64,000 nucleotides of DNA from Planctellipticum variicoloris. Its GTDB lineage: Bacteria > Planctomycetota > Planctomycetia > Planctomycetales > Planctomycetaceae. The stretch's first letter is position 1. Each line of letters opens with the position of its first letter. The stretch lies in the NCBI RefSeq assembly GCF_030622045.1, contig NZ_CP130886.1, positions 2,927,557 through 2,991,556 on the forward strand. The letters run 5' to 3'. The notes under the pieces were generated by a model, which had not been told where the DNA came from, ran no database searches, and saw only the letters and a program-made list of their open reading frames with translations. The translations under genes were made by a program, and so were the position numbers. Shown piece after piece: positions 36,500 through 43,647 of the stretch.

Positions 36500-36719
36500 C
36501 GGCCGCGGACGGCCCCGCTGCCGACGCCGCCGGCGGCGGCCACGCTGCCGACTCTGAAATGGGTTGGGCGTAGATGGCCTGTACGGCGGCGATGGGAGAA
36601 TCTGGCGGGCTTGCGGGTTGGAATGACTCGCCTTGGCGGATAATATGCACGTCCGTTCCTGAGCCGTTCTTTCCGTGTCGCTCCCTGCGGAGCGCGGCGC
36701 TTTTCGGGGAGGCCCTGTC

Positions 36720-37163
36720 ATGTCTGCGAATGCCAAAGCGACTGTCTCGACCCTGATTCCCTGCCTGCGATACCGCAACGCCCCCGCGGCGATCGACTGG
36801 CTGTGCGAAAACTTCGGCTTTGAACGCCAGCTTGTCGTTCCCGGCGAGAACGGCACGATCGCCCATTCTCAACTCCGCTTCGGGAACGGGCTGATCATGG
36901 TTGGCTCGGTCTCCGACAACGAGTTCGGCCGGCTGATGAAGCAGCCCGACGAAATCGGCGGCTGCGAAACGCAATGCCCCTGCGTCATCGTCAACGACGC
37001 CGATCTGGTCTACGAGAAAGCGATTGCCGCCGGGGCCGAAATCGTCCGACCGATTCAGGACGAAGACTATGGAGGCCGAGGCTTCGGCTGCCGGGATCTC
37101 GAAGGGCATCTGTGGTGGTTCGGAACCTACGATCCGTGCGCCGAGCCCGAAACGGCCCGGTGA
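36720..37163 (+). CDS. VOC-family (glyoxalase/PhnB-like) protein
   Basis: 147 residues from the ATG at 36720, preceded by GGGGAGG (36706-36712). Beta-alpha-beta-beta-beta modules: STLIPCLRYRNAPAAIDWLC, ENFGFERQLVVPGENGTIAH, QLRFGNGLIMVGSV and VNDADLVYEKAIAAGAEIVR, PIQDEDYGGRGFGCRDLEGH, LWWFGTYDP. The ending GRGFGCRDLEGHLWWFGTY is typical of PhnB-like/bleomycin-resistance-type VOC proteins, many of which bind a metal or drug, or have unknown enzymatic roles. Metal ligands are incomplete by eye, so activity is uncertain. It lies about 220 bp after the small membrane protein and has its own ribosome site. Confidence 0.85.
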   Translation: MSANAKATVSTLIPCLRYRNAPAAIDWLCENFGFERQLVVPGENGTIAHSQLRFGNGLIMVGSVSDNEFGRLMKQPDEIGGCETQCPCVIVNDADLVYEKAIAAGAEIVRPIQDEDYGGRGFGCRDLEGHLWWFGTYDPCAEPETAR

Positions 37164-37239
37164 CGAGGATCTGTGCGGCGACGTTTGCTGCCGCTCGACT
37201 TCGCGTTTGAAGACTGTTTCCCCGTGAGAGGGTAAACGC

Positions 37240-37821
37240 GTGCCGGATGCTCGAGAGGATTGGAAGGCGCGACGGGAAGCAAAGGCGACGGCGCCGCCCA
37301 AAGAATTGCTACCCGGCGTCGCGATGCTGGCATTGCTGCATGTCATCGTCGGAACAGGGTTGTCCATATTGCTGTTTGCGGGATGGGCAAAGTTCGATGT
37401 CATTGCGCCACGCATGACTTCACTGGGAATCCCGCCAGCGCTTCTGATGGGCGGAGCCGTGCTCGTGGCCTCGATCACCCTGAGCGCCGGCATCGGTCTG
37501 TTCCGGTCTGCGCGATGGGGTTGGTGGCTGACGACGTTTTGTTATGTCTCCAGCATTTTCTTCGACTCGTCGAGCATACTATTGCTCTTTATCCGTGGCC
37601 AACCGCTAATCGCATCGGCACAGAGACCTGAGTACGAGTTCGCCAAGCTGATGACGCGAATCTTACTGAGCTCCCTGATCCTTCAGTATCTGTTCAAGGA
37701 CAACGTCAGAGAATCTCTGGACGCGAAATCGATCTCTCCGCTCCGCGCCATCGGCACCCTGATCAGCATCTGCACGGTCCTGACAACGGCCGCGGCGTTA
37801 GCAGTGAGAATCTCCCCCTGA
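37240..37821 (+). CDS. Hypothetical membrane protein with about four helices (193 aa)
   Basis: The start is GTG at 37240 with GAGAGGG 8 nt upstream. Hydrophilic N-terminus (MPDAREDWKARREAKATAPP), then helices at about 27-50 (LPGVAMLALLHVIVGTGLSI), 67-87 (ALLMGGAVLVASITLSAG), 92-118 (WGWWLTTFCYVSSIFFDSS) and 170-190 (IGTLISICTVLTTAAALAV). No family was recognised. By eye its codon use is less GC-skewed than its neighbours (many third-position A/T), which could mean recent acquisition or simply low expression. Confidence 0.7.
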   Translation: MPDAREDWKARREAKATAPPKELLPGVAMLALLHVIVGTGLSILLFAGWAKFDVIAPRMTSLGIPPALLMGGAVLVASITLSAGIGLFRSARWGWWLTTFCYVSSIFFDSSSILLLFIRGQPLIASAQRPEYEFAKLMTRILLSSLILQYLFKDNVRESLDAKSISPLRAIGTLISICTVLTTAAALAVRISP

Positions 37822-37880
37822 TCAATGTCGAGCAACGTTGACGTGATTCCGCGGTCGCTCATGAGAGCACCGCCTATCGC

Positions 37881-39131
37881 TTACCGCCCGTGCTGCCGGG
37901 CGAGTTCCTCTATCCGGTCCGCGGCGGCTCCAAGTCCGTCCTCTGTGCCGAACTGACCGGCAACTTGCCGGCAACGTTCGACGGTCGGCGGCGACATGAC
38001 GCGTTCCAGCGCAGCAGCCAGGTCGCGTCCGCGGCGCCGGCGACGTGGCAGGCCGATACCCGCGCCGATCTTCTCGATTCGCCGGGCGTTGTCGCACTGA
38101 TCCCAGGCCTGAGGGAGCAGGACTTGCGGGATCCCCGCCGCCAGCGCGCGGGCCGTCGTGCCGATCCCGCCGTGATGGACCACCGCGCCGCACAGCGGGA
38201 ACAGCTCCAGAAATGAGGCGAATTCGAAATGCCGCACATTGTCCGGGAGCCTCGCCGGAACCTGAGCGGCATGGCCGGTCAGCAGCACGCCGCGGAGCCC
38301 CAGTTGCTCACAGGCTTCCACGGCCGCCCGGAAGAACTCGGCGGCGTGCAGCATGCCCGTCCCGGCGGTAAAGATGACCGGAGGAGCGGCGGCCCGGCAG
38401 AACTGGCTGACTTCCGGCGGAAGATCTCGTGAACCCGTCCCGTCGTACATCGGGAAGCCGGTCAGCCGGAGCTGGGGCGACCAGTCCGCCTGCGGCGGTC
38501 CGTACCAGTCGGGAAACATCCCCAGCATCAACTGCGGCGACAGCATCCACTGCGGAATGCGGGAGACCGGACCGAGCTGCTGCTCCCGGCGGAACCGATT
38601 GATGCGTCTCCGGATCAAGCCGTCGACGATGACATCGAACAACCGCCAGTAGAGCCGTCCGACCCAGCGGGGAAGTCCCGCCGGCAGCGACAGGCCGCCC
38701 GACATGGCGGGCGGGGCAATCGCGCTGGCGATCATCCACGGCTGCAGAATGATCGTAGCCAGGGGACAGCCGAACTTGTCGTGGGCGATTCGCGCGGCAA
38801 AGACGCCCGGATTGGAAACGAGGACGACATCCGGCTCGCGGGCCAGCCGGGCGAGCATCGCATACTGGGCCGGAATTAACGGGCCGCCGTACCTGACGCC
38901 CACCGCCGGCCCTTTGATCGGATGCCAGAAATCGGGGTCGCCCAGCAGCCGGTTGATGTCGACGGTCGAAATCAGCGGCAGAAATTCCAGCCCCAGTTCC
39001 GCGGCCGCGGGCGCGTAGGGCTCGTTCGCCGCCAGCGTCACCCGATGCCCGCGGGCCCGCAGTCGTTCGCCGAGCCCCAGATAGGGAGCGACGTCGCCGT
39101 GGGTGCCCATCGTGACGAGAACCGCGTGCAT
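37881..39131 (-). CDS. YjiC/UGT-type glycosyltransferase (GT1-like)
   Basis: 416 residues, start MHAVLVTMGTHGDVAPYLGL with GGGGA about 8 nt upstream. N-terminal acceptor half with RLRARGHRVTLAANEPYAP and EPDVVLVSNPGVFAARIAHD; C-terminal donor half with PPVIFTAGTGMLHAAEFFRA and the nucleotide-sugar motif CGAVVHHGGIGTTARALAAG, IPQVLLPQAWDQCDNARRIE. Enzymes of this type glycosylate sterols, hopanoids, carotenoids, macrolides or lipids. No biosynthetic partner is adjacent, so the acceptor is unknown. The gene is leftward and isolated between rightward genes. Confidence 0.92.
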   Translation of the reverse strand: MHAVLVTMGTHGDVAPYLGLGERLRARGHRVTLAANEPYAPAAAELGLEFLPLISTVDINRLLGDPDFWHPIKGPAVGVRYGGPLIPAQYAMLARLAREPDVVLVSNPGVFAARIAHDKFGCPLATIILQPWMIASAIAPPAMSGGLSLPAGLPRWVGRLYWRLFDVIVDGLIRRRINRFRREQQLGPVSRIPQWMLSPQLMLGMFPDWYGPPQADWSPQLRLTGFPMYDGTGSRDLPPEVSQFCRAAAPPVIFTAGTGMLHAAEFFRAAVEACEQLGLRGVLLTGHAAQVPARLPDNVRHFEFASFLELFPLCGAVVHHGGIGTTARALAAGIPQVLLPQAWDQCDNARRIEKIGAGIGLPRRRRRGRDLAAALERVMSPPTVERCRQVAGQFGTEDGLGAAADRIEELARQHGR

Positions 39132-39244
39132 GATGTTTCCCCGTGATCAGCTCTGGCGAGGATCCAGCCCGCTCCGCCGAAGACAAAACGCGGTCGCCGT
39201 TTTGCTCTCTCCTGTCGGAATGAGATCTCGTACCATTGGCGGTC

Positions 39245-39757
39245 ATGGTGTCACTTCTCGCAACGTCCGGCCAGTCACACGCGTCCGCTGAACGCGCCCG
39301 GCGACGACGTCGCATAGTCTGGCGTCTGCCGCTCTTCCTCGGTGCAGCGGCATTTGTCGGCTGGGGACTCACCGTCCGGCGCATTGAGACGGATCTCGCG
39401 TCGGGCCGTAAGGCCGAGTCGTTCGAAGTTCTGGGAATCGTCGTCGATCGTCGCATCGACGACACTGCGGTCAGCCGGCTGTTGCTTCGCACAGCAGGAG
39501 ATTCCCTCCCGTCGGCAAACTGGCGAACCGTTGGCGAGTGGAGTCTCTGGCAACCAGTTTCGCCGCATTTCACGCATCACGGCAGTCTGTCCGCCATTGA
39601 GGAAATCGACCGCATCGCGAGGTTGACCAATGCCCCGAACGAGGAAGTTCTGAAAATCTCTCGGAGAGCACTGGAACACCTGCGCCAGGACGAGATCGGT
39701 CCGGCGGATACCGTCATCAATCAGTGGTGGAACCGTCGACGGCATCTGGTCGAATGA
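39245..39757 (+). CDS. Hypothetical protein with one N-terminal membrane helix (170 aa)
   Basis: Start taken at the ATG at 39245; a TTG at 39236 is also in frame. After a basic segment (ERARRRRRIVWRL) comes one helix (PLFLGAAAFVGWGLTV), then a soluble domain with FEVLGIVVDRRIDDTAVSRL and a charged C-terminus (EEVLKISRRALEHLRQDEIG). No family was recognised. The overlapping 295-aa antisense ORF (39275-40162) also covers the phosphatase gene and is judged a shadow. It lies 30 bp before the phosphatase gene and may be co-transcribed with it. Confidence 0.55.
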   Translation: MVSLLATSGQSHASAERARRRRRIVWRLPLFLGAAAFVGWGLTVRRIETDLASGRKAESFEVLGIVVDRRIDDTAVSRLLLRTAGDSLPSANWRTVGEWSLWQPVSPHFTHHGSLSAIEEIDRIARLTNAPNEEVLKISRRALEHLRQDEIGPADTVINQWWNRRRHLVE

Positions 39758-39787
39758 CTCATTGCCAGTTTTCATGAGACTCCTGCC

Positions 39788-40135
39788 GTGAACGATTCCC
39801 GCATCAACGTCCTGTTCGTCTGCAGCCGCAACCAGTGGCGCAGCCCGACCGCCGAACGACTCTGGCGGGATTCGTCCCGGCTCAACGTCCGCTCGGCGGG
39901 GATCAGCTCCAGCGCTCGCCGGGTGGTGTCTGCAGGCGATCTGCAGTGGGCCGACGTCGTGCTGGTCATGGAATCCCGACACCGCGCACAACTGCGGGAA
40001 CGCTTCGGCCGGGATTTGGGCGGCGTGCGGATCGAAGTGCTCGATATTCCGGACGACTATGAATTCATGGACCCGGAGCTCGTGGAACTGCTGCAATTGC
40101 GAGTCGCCGATCTGCTCGGGCCTGACACCGAATGA
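39788..40135 (+). CDS. Minimal low-molecular-weight protein tyrosine phosphatase-like protein
   Basis: 115 residues with a GTG start. The P-loop is VLFVCSRNQWRSPTAERLW (C-x5-R-S, Cys about residue 12), matching the LMW-PTP signature. It is followed by SAGISSSARRVVSAGDLQWA, DVVLVMESRHRAQLRERFG, and the ending LDIPDDYEFMDPELVELLQL. Only about 115 residues, against 145-160 for classic enzymes, so it belongs to the short branch of the family. The usual late DP loop is replaced by DIPDDYEFMDPE. Expected role: dephosphorylation of tyrosine phosphate or arsenate-like chemistry; substrate unknown. Confidence 0.88.
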   Translation: MNDSRINVLFVCSRNQWRSPTAERLWRDSSRLNVRSAGISSSARRVVSAGDLQWADVVLVMESRHRAQLRERFGRDLGGVRIEVLDIPDDYEFMDPELVELLQLRVADLLGPDTE

Positions 40136-40228
40136 AACCGCCAAGGCAACCGGTGCTGACACGTGAACGGCGTTCTGCTAAATCTCCGTTGTATTCCCCC
40201 GGAGAAGGAAATCGGGCGAGGCCCGGAG

Positions 40229-40921
40229 ATGCGTTGCACGGCGTGGTCGTTTTTGTGGATTGTCCCGGTGCTGGCCGGCTGCCAGACGCCGACGGTCACC
40301 GTCCGCCGCGACCCGGTGCAGTACACCGTCAGCGTGGTCAAGCTGACCACTTCAGAACAGGGACGCAGTCTGCTGGAGGAGAAACCCGACGTTCATCTGC
40401 CTCAGGTGCTGAAGCGGCGCGACACCGAACTCAAAGAATACCCGCCGGTGTATCTCCTCCCGGGCGAGACGCAGGAAGCCAACCGACAGAAGCGGGTCGA
40501 TTACCAGACGCCGCTGACGCCGGACGGCAAGTCGCAGGGGATGCAGCACGACACGGTCGGCGAGCTGGTCCGGGCGACGCTGGAGATTGAGCCGAAGGCC
40601 GGTCCGCAGATCCATGTCGAAGTCGACGACGCCCGGCTGACCGGCTGGCAGACGTTGACGCTGCAGGAAGGGCAGCAGCGCGTACCGGTCATCGGGCGCG
40701 ACGGAGTCGCAACGGCATTGCAGCCGGTCTCGGGGAAGTGGGTCATGGCGGGCGCCACCTCCGCCGGCGAGGGGAAGTTCAGCGTGTTTCTGGTGCGTCT
40801 CGATCCGCCGGGCCGAGCGCCGGGGCCGGCTGCAACGCATGCCGAAGAAGAGGATTTCACCGCGGAGCCGCGGAGGACGCGGAGTTCGGAGGAGGAGAAC
40901 GGACGAGTGAGGATGGAATAA
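40229..40921 (+). CDS. Hypothetical lipoprotein with a repeat-derived C-terminal tail
   Basis: 230 residues from MRCTAWSFLWIVPVLAGCQT, a lipoprotein signal (LAGC). The ORF begins at GTG 40163, but the lipobox decides the start. The mature part has LLEEKPDVHLPQVLKRRDTE, YLLPGETQEANRQKRVDYQT and a late VATALQPVSGKWVMAGA. No family was recognised. The final 25 residues (EEEDFTAEPRRTRSSEEEN and beyond) are encoded by the dispersed word TTTCACCGCGGAGCCGCGGA, so the natural stop has probably been lost or moved by a repeat insertion. Confidence 0.7.
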   Translation: MRCTAWSFLWIVPVLAGCQTPTVTVRRDPVQYTVSVVKLTTSEQGRSLLEEKPDVHLPQVLKRRDTELKEYPPVYLLPGETQEANRQKRVDYQTPLTPDGKSQGMQHDTVGELVRATLEIEPKAGPQIHVEVDDARLTGWQTLTLQEGQQRVPVIGRDGVATALQPVSGKWVMAGATSAGEGKFSVFLVRLDPPGRAPGPAATHAEEEDFTAEPRRTRSSEEENGRVRME

Positions 40922-40964
40922 GAGGCTGCGCAGAGTCTCGAATGTCGCCATGAACGGTTATCCT

Positions 40965-40990
40965 CGTTCCCAGGCTCCTGCCTGGGAACG
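40965..40990. repeat. Hairpin repeat, copy 4 (perfect)
   Basis: CGTTCCCAGGC-TCCT-GCCTGGGAACG: a perfect 11-bp stem with a 4-nt loop. A CGCTCTGCGTCC word follows at about 41000. Confidence 0.85.
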
Positions 40991-41070
40991 TCGCTATTGG
41001 ACGCTCTGCGTCCTCTTCCGGTCTCGCTAACAAGGCGGCAAAGAGCGAGGCAGAGCCTCGCAAAGATGGG

Positions 41071-41093
41071 GTTCCCAGGCAGAGCCTGGAAAC
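41071..41093. repeat. Hairpin repeat, copy 5, plus a nearby CGAGGCAGAGCCTCG palindrome
   Basis: GTTCCCAGGC-AGA-GCCTGGAAAC, in inverted order relative to copy 4. A 15-nt palindrome CGAGGCAGAGCCTCG lies just upstream (41046-41060). Words of the CTCTGCG type follow at 41110-41150. Confidence 0.75.
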
Positions 41094-41169
41094 CAGTGTG
41101 GTTGGACTTTCTCCTGGTCTTCTCCGCGTCCTCTGCGTCTCTGCGGTCAAATCTTTCCGGATTCTTGCC

Positions 41170-41688
41170 ATGCCCTACATCATGGTCGACGTTGAAGCCG
41201 ACGGACCGATTCCGGGCGATTACTCGATGATCTCCTTCGGCGCGGTGATCGTCGAATCGGAGCTTGGCCGTTCGTTCTACGGCCAGCTCCGCCCGATCTC
41301 GGAGAAATTCGTTCCCGAGGCCCTTGCCGTCAGTGGCTTCACGCGCGACGAGACGCTGCAGTTCGACGATCCCGCCGCCGTGATGGGCCGGTTCGACGCC
41401 TGGCTGCAGGAGCATTGTCCCGGCCGGGCGATTTTCGTTTCCGACAACAATGGCTTCGACTGGCAATTCATCAACTGGTACTTCCATCACTTCCTGGGGA
41501 AGAATCCGTTCGGGCACAGCTCGGTGAACCTGGGCTCGCTCTACAAGGGGCTGGTGCAGGACAGTTTCAAGAACTTCAAGCACCTGCGGAAGACGAAGCA
41601 CACGCATCATCCGGTCGACGACGCCCGCGGAAATGCCGAAGCGCTCTTGCAGATGAAAGAGCTGGGGCTCAAGATTCGGTGGGACTGA
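41170..41688 (+). CDS. DnaQ-like 3'-5' exonuclease
   Basis: 172 residues from MPYIMVDVEADGP at 41170; the ORF extension to 41098 is repeat sequence. ExoI motif VDVEADGPIPGD (DxE, about residues 6-8), a middle Asp in SDNNGFDWQFINWYF (about 102), and the ExoIII region HTHHPVDDARGNAEALLQM (HxxxxD, with His and Asp near residues 147-152), so a DEDDh-type catalytic set seems present. It may trim nucleic acid ends, like oligoribonuclease- or RNase T-type enzymes; the exact substrate is unknown. Confidence 0.88.
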   Translation: MPYIMVDVEADGPIPGDYSMISFGAVIVESELGRSFYGQLRPISEKFVPEALAVSGFTRDETLQFDDPAAVMGRFDAWLQEHCPGRAIFVSDNNGFDWQFINWYFHHFLGKNPFGHSSVNLGSLYKGLVQDSFKNFKHLRKTKHTHHPVDDARGNAEALLQMKELGLKIRWD

Positions 41689-41728
41689 ACGGAGCGGACT
41701 GCGTCGTCGAACTTGCCGGAACTGCACA

Positions 41729-42373
41729 ATGAACTGGCTTTCTGCCGCGTGCTGGCTGATGGTTGTCGGCCTGTTGTTTTCCTCTGCGGGCTGCGGGGCG
41801 CCCGGACCGGTCGGCGCGCCTGGAGCAGGGCAGGGGGCCGGCATGGACGGCGGGCCGCTCAGTCCTCCGCAGGCCAGTCCGCTGATGAAGCCGTTTGCAG
41901 GGGTCTGGGCCGTCGATCAGGAGCAGACGTTCGCAGCGCAGCGCGCCGCATGCGTTTCGGAAGAGGTCATCGCCCGACTGCGCGAGATGTCCGCCAGGAA
42001 CCCGGAGTTGCGGGAGCTGCACAGTCGACTCCGCTTCACCGGCAATGTCGCCCTCGGCGAGGGCGGATTGGCGCAGGAATACTGGTGCTTCGGCCTGCAC
42101 GAGCACGACGGCTGGGTCTGCGGGAAAGCGTGGCATCACGAAGACCGCCACGATCCGGGCGACATGAGCAAATGCTATGTCCGGTTCCGACTGGAAGGGG
42201 AGAGCCTCCTCTTCGACCTGCGCCTGCAGGACGGCCTGCCGGACCTCAACGATCCCGACCTGCTGACGACGCCGGCTCCCGAAGGGGGATCGGCGACGAC
42301 TTGCGACGCCGAGAAGCCGGCCGGCCGGGACTGGGGCGAGTGGTCGCGGACTGTGTATGTCAGGAAGGAATGA
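41729..42373 (+). CDS. Hypothetical lipoprotein (214 aa)
   Basis: Lipoprotein signal MNWLSAACWLMVVGLLFSSA then GCGAPG (lipobox SAGC), and a Gly/Pro/Ala linker. The mature part contains PFAGVWAVDQEQTFAAQRAA, YWCFGLHEHDGWVCGKAWHH with a His-rich segment, and MSKCYVRFRLEGESLLFDLR near the C-terminus. Cys/His content could hint at metal binding, but this is only an inference. No family was recognised. It starts 40 bp after the exonuclease gene. Confidence 0.75.
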   Translation: MNWLSAACWLMVVGLLFSSAGCGAPGPVGAPGAGQGAGMDGGPLSPPQASPLMKPFAGVWAVDQEQTFAAQRAACVSEEVIARLREMSARNPELRELHSRLRFTGNVALGEGGLAQEYWCFGLHEHDGWVCGKAWHHEDRHDPGDMSKCYVRFRLEGESLLFDLRLQDGLPDLNDPDLLTTPAPEGGSATTCDAEKPAGRDWGEWSRTVYVRKE

Positions 42374-42387
42374 GCGAGTTCGGCAGT

Positions 42388-42467
42388 GTGGCCGGGGCCG
42401 GAACCAAGGGAATTGCCGGTGTTCTGAGTTCCGGGGCTTCGCGAAGACGCTCCAGCCCCGGCCACCC
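42388..42467. repeat. Inverted repeat, GGCCGGGG family
   Basis: Arms GTGGCCGGGGCCGGA (42388-42402) and TCCAGCCCCGGCCACCC (42451-42467), with TTCGCGAAG inside. It is related to the element at 28583-28664 in reverse orientation. Confidence 0.7.
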
Positions 42468-42505
42468 GTGATGTCACGCCGGATCCCATTGTCCGAGACC
42501 CATTG

Positions 42506-43399
42506 ATGGAAACTCGCTCGATTGAGCCTCCCTCCGACCCGCCCAATCGGCGCTCCGTCTGGTCGCGTCGCAAATGGCTCAAGTGGGCCGTCCCTGCGAT
42601 CGGTCTCGGCTGTTTCGCCGACGCGTATTTTATCGAACCGGAGTGGGTCGAGTTCGTCCACCGCGATCTGCCGATCGAGAACCTACCGGCCGACTGGGAC
42701 GGCCGGACGCTGGTGCAGCTCAGTGACATTCACGTCGGCCGACAGGTCGGTGAAGACTATCTGATCCGCACGTTCCAGCAGGTTGCGAACCTGCAGCCGG
42801 ATGTCGTCGTCGTGACCGGCGACTTCGTCACGAGCTACGCGCTCCTGCCGCCGGACTTGGAACAGGTCGCACGGGTCTATGCCCATCTGCCGGGCGGTTC
42901 GGTCGCCACGCTGGGCTGCCTCGGCAATCACGATTACAGTTCTTCCTCGGACGGCCTGCCCACGGCCCCGCGGCTGTGCGGCATCCTGCAGGATTGCGGA
43001 CTGCAGATGCTCGTCAACGCGGCGTCCGACCTCGGCGGGCTGCAGATCGCCGGCGTCGACGATCTGTGGCACGGCAACTTCCGACTGAAGCACACGTTGC
43101 AGCAGACATCGCCCGACGCCGGCCGGCTGGTTCTGTGTCACAACCCGGACGGGGCGGACCTGGCGGGGTGGGACGGCTATCGCGGGTGGATCCTGTCGGG
43201 GCATACGCACGGCGGCCAGTGCAAGCCGCCGTTTCTGCCTCCGCCGCTGCTGCCGGTCAAGAACCGGCGTTACACCGCAGGCGAGTTCGCGCTGGCGGAC
43301 GGCCGCAGGCTCTCCATCAGCCGCGGCCTGGGCCACCTGCTGCCGGTGCGGTTCAACTGCCGGCCGGAGGTGACGGTGTTCCGGCTGGTGCGGGGGTGA
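42506..43399 (+). CDS. Membrane-anchored metallophosphoesterase (YkuE/YaeI-like)
   Basis: 297 residues from the ATG at 42506 (a TTG at 42503 is also in frame). Single N-terminal anchor (KWAVPAIGLGCFADAYFI) after a Pro/Arg-rich start. Calcineurin-type metal motifs in order: LVQLSDIHVGRQ (DxH), VVVVTGDFV (GD), LGCLGNHDYS (GNHD), LVLCHNPD (H) and ILSGHTHGGQCKPP (GHxH). All expected metal ligands are present. Members hydrolyse phosphate esters, such as UDP-diacylglucosamine or lipid pyrophosphates near the membrane; the actual substrate here is unknown. Confidence 0.93.
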   Translation: METRSIEPPSDPPNRRSVWSRRKWLKWAVPAIGLGCFADAYFIEPEWVEFVHRDLPIENLPADWDGRTLVQLSDIHVGRQVGEDYLIRTFQQVANLQPDVVVVTGDFVTSYALLPPDLEQVARVYAHLPGGSVATLGCLGNHDYSSSSDGLPTAPRLCGILQDCGLQMLVNAASDLGGLQIAGVDDLWHGNFRLKHTLQQTSPDAGRLVLCHNPDGADLAGWDGYRGWILSGHTHGGQCKPPFLPPPLLPVKNRRYTAGEFALADGRRLSISRGLGHLLPVRFNCRPEVTVFRLVRG

Positions 43400-43520
43400 G
43401 GCAACGACAGCCGCATCTTTGAACTTCAAACGATCGGCGTCGCGATCACCTGGATCTGGTTGACCATGCCTGTCGCACTGCTGTCAGCCGATGAAAGGTG
43501 GCCTCCGTCGTACGTAGAAT

Positions 43521-43635
43521 CCGGAGAGTGCCAAGTGAGTAGTGAGTAGTTATATAGAGAGACAGTGCACGCCTGCCCCTAACTCTCCATTCACTTTGCA
43601 CTCATCACTTCTCAATACTCACTTTTCACTTTCCG
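43521..43635. repeat. Palindrome with GAAAAGTGAGTA words
   Basis: Arms 43521-43546 and 43610-43635 match in about 22 of 26 positions (CCGGARAGTG...AAGTGAGT / ACTCACTTTTCACTTTCCGG). The words are the same as in the palindrome at 844-1047. It occupies the gap between two 3' ends facing each other; no gene was seen in 43400-43647. Confidence 0.75.
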
Positions 43636-43647
43636 GAACTCCTGGGC

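Noticed and set aside
39275-40162. 295-aa leftward ORF
   Set aside because: Antisense to the LMW phosphatase with its clear P-loop, so the + strand genes are preferred.
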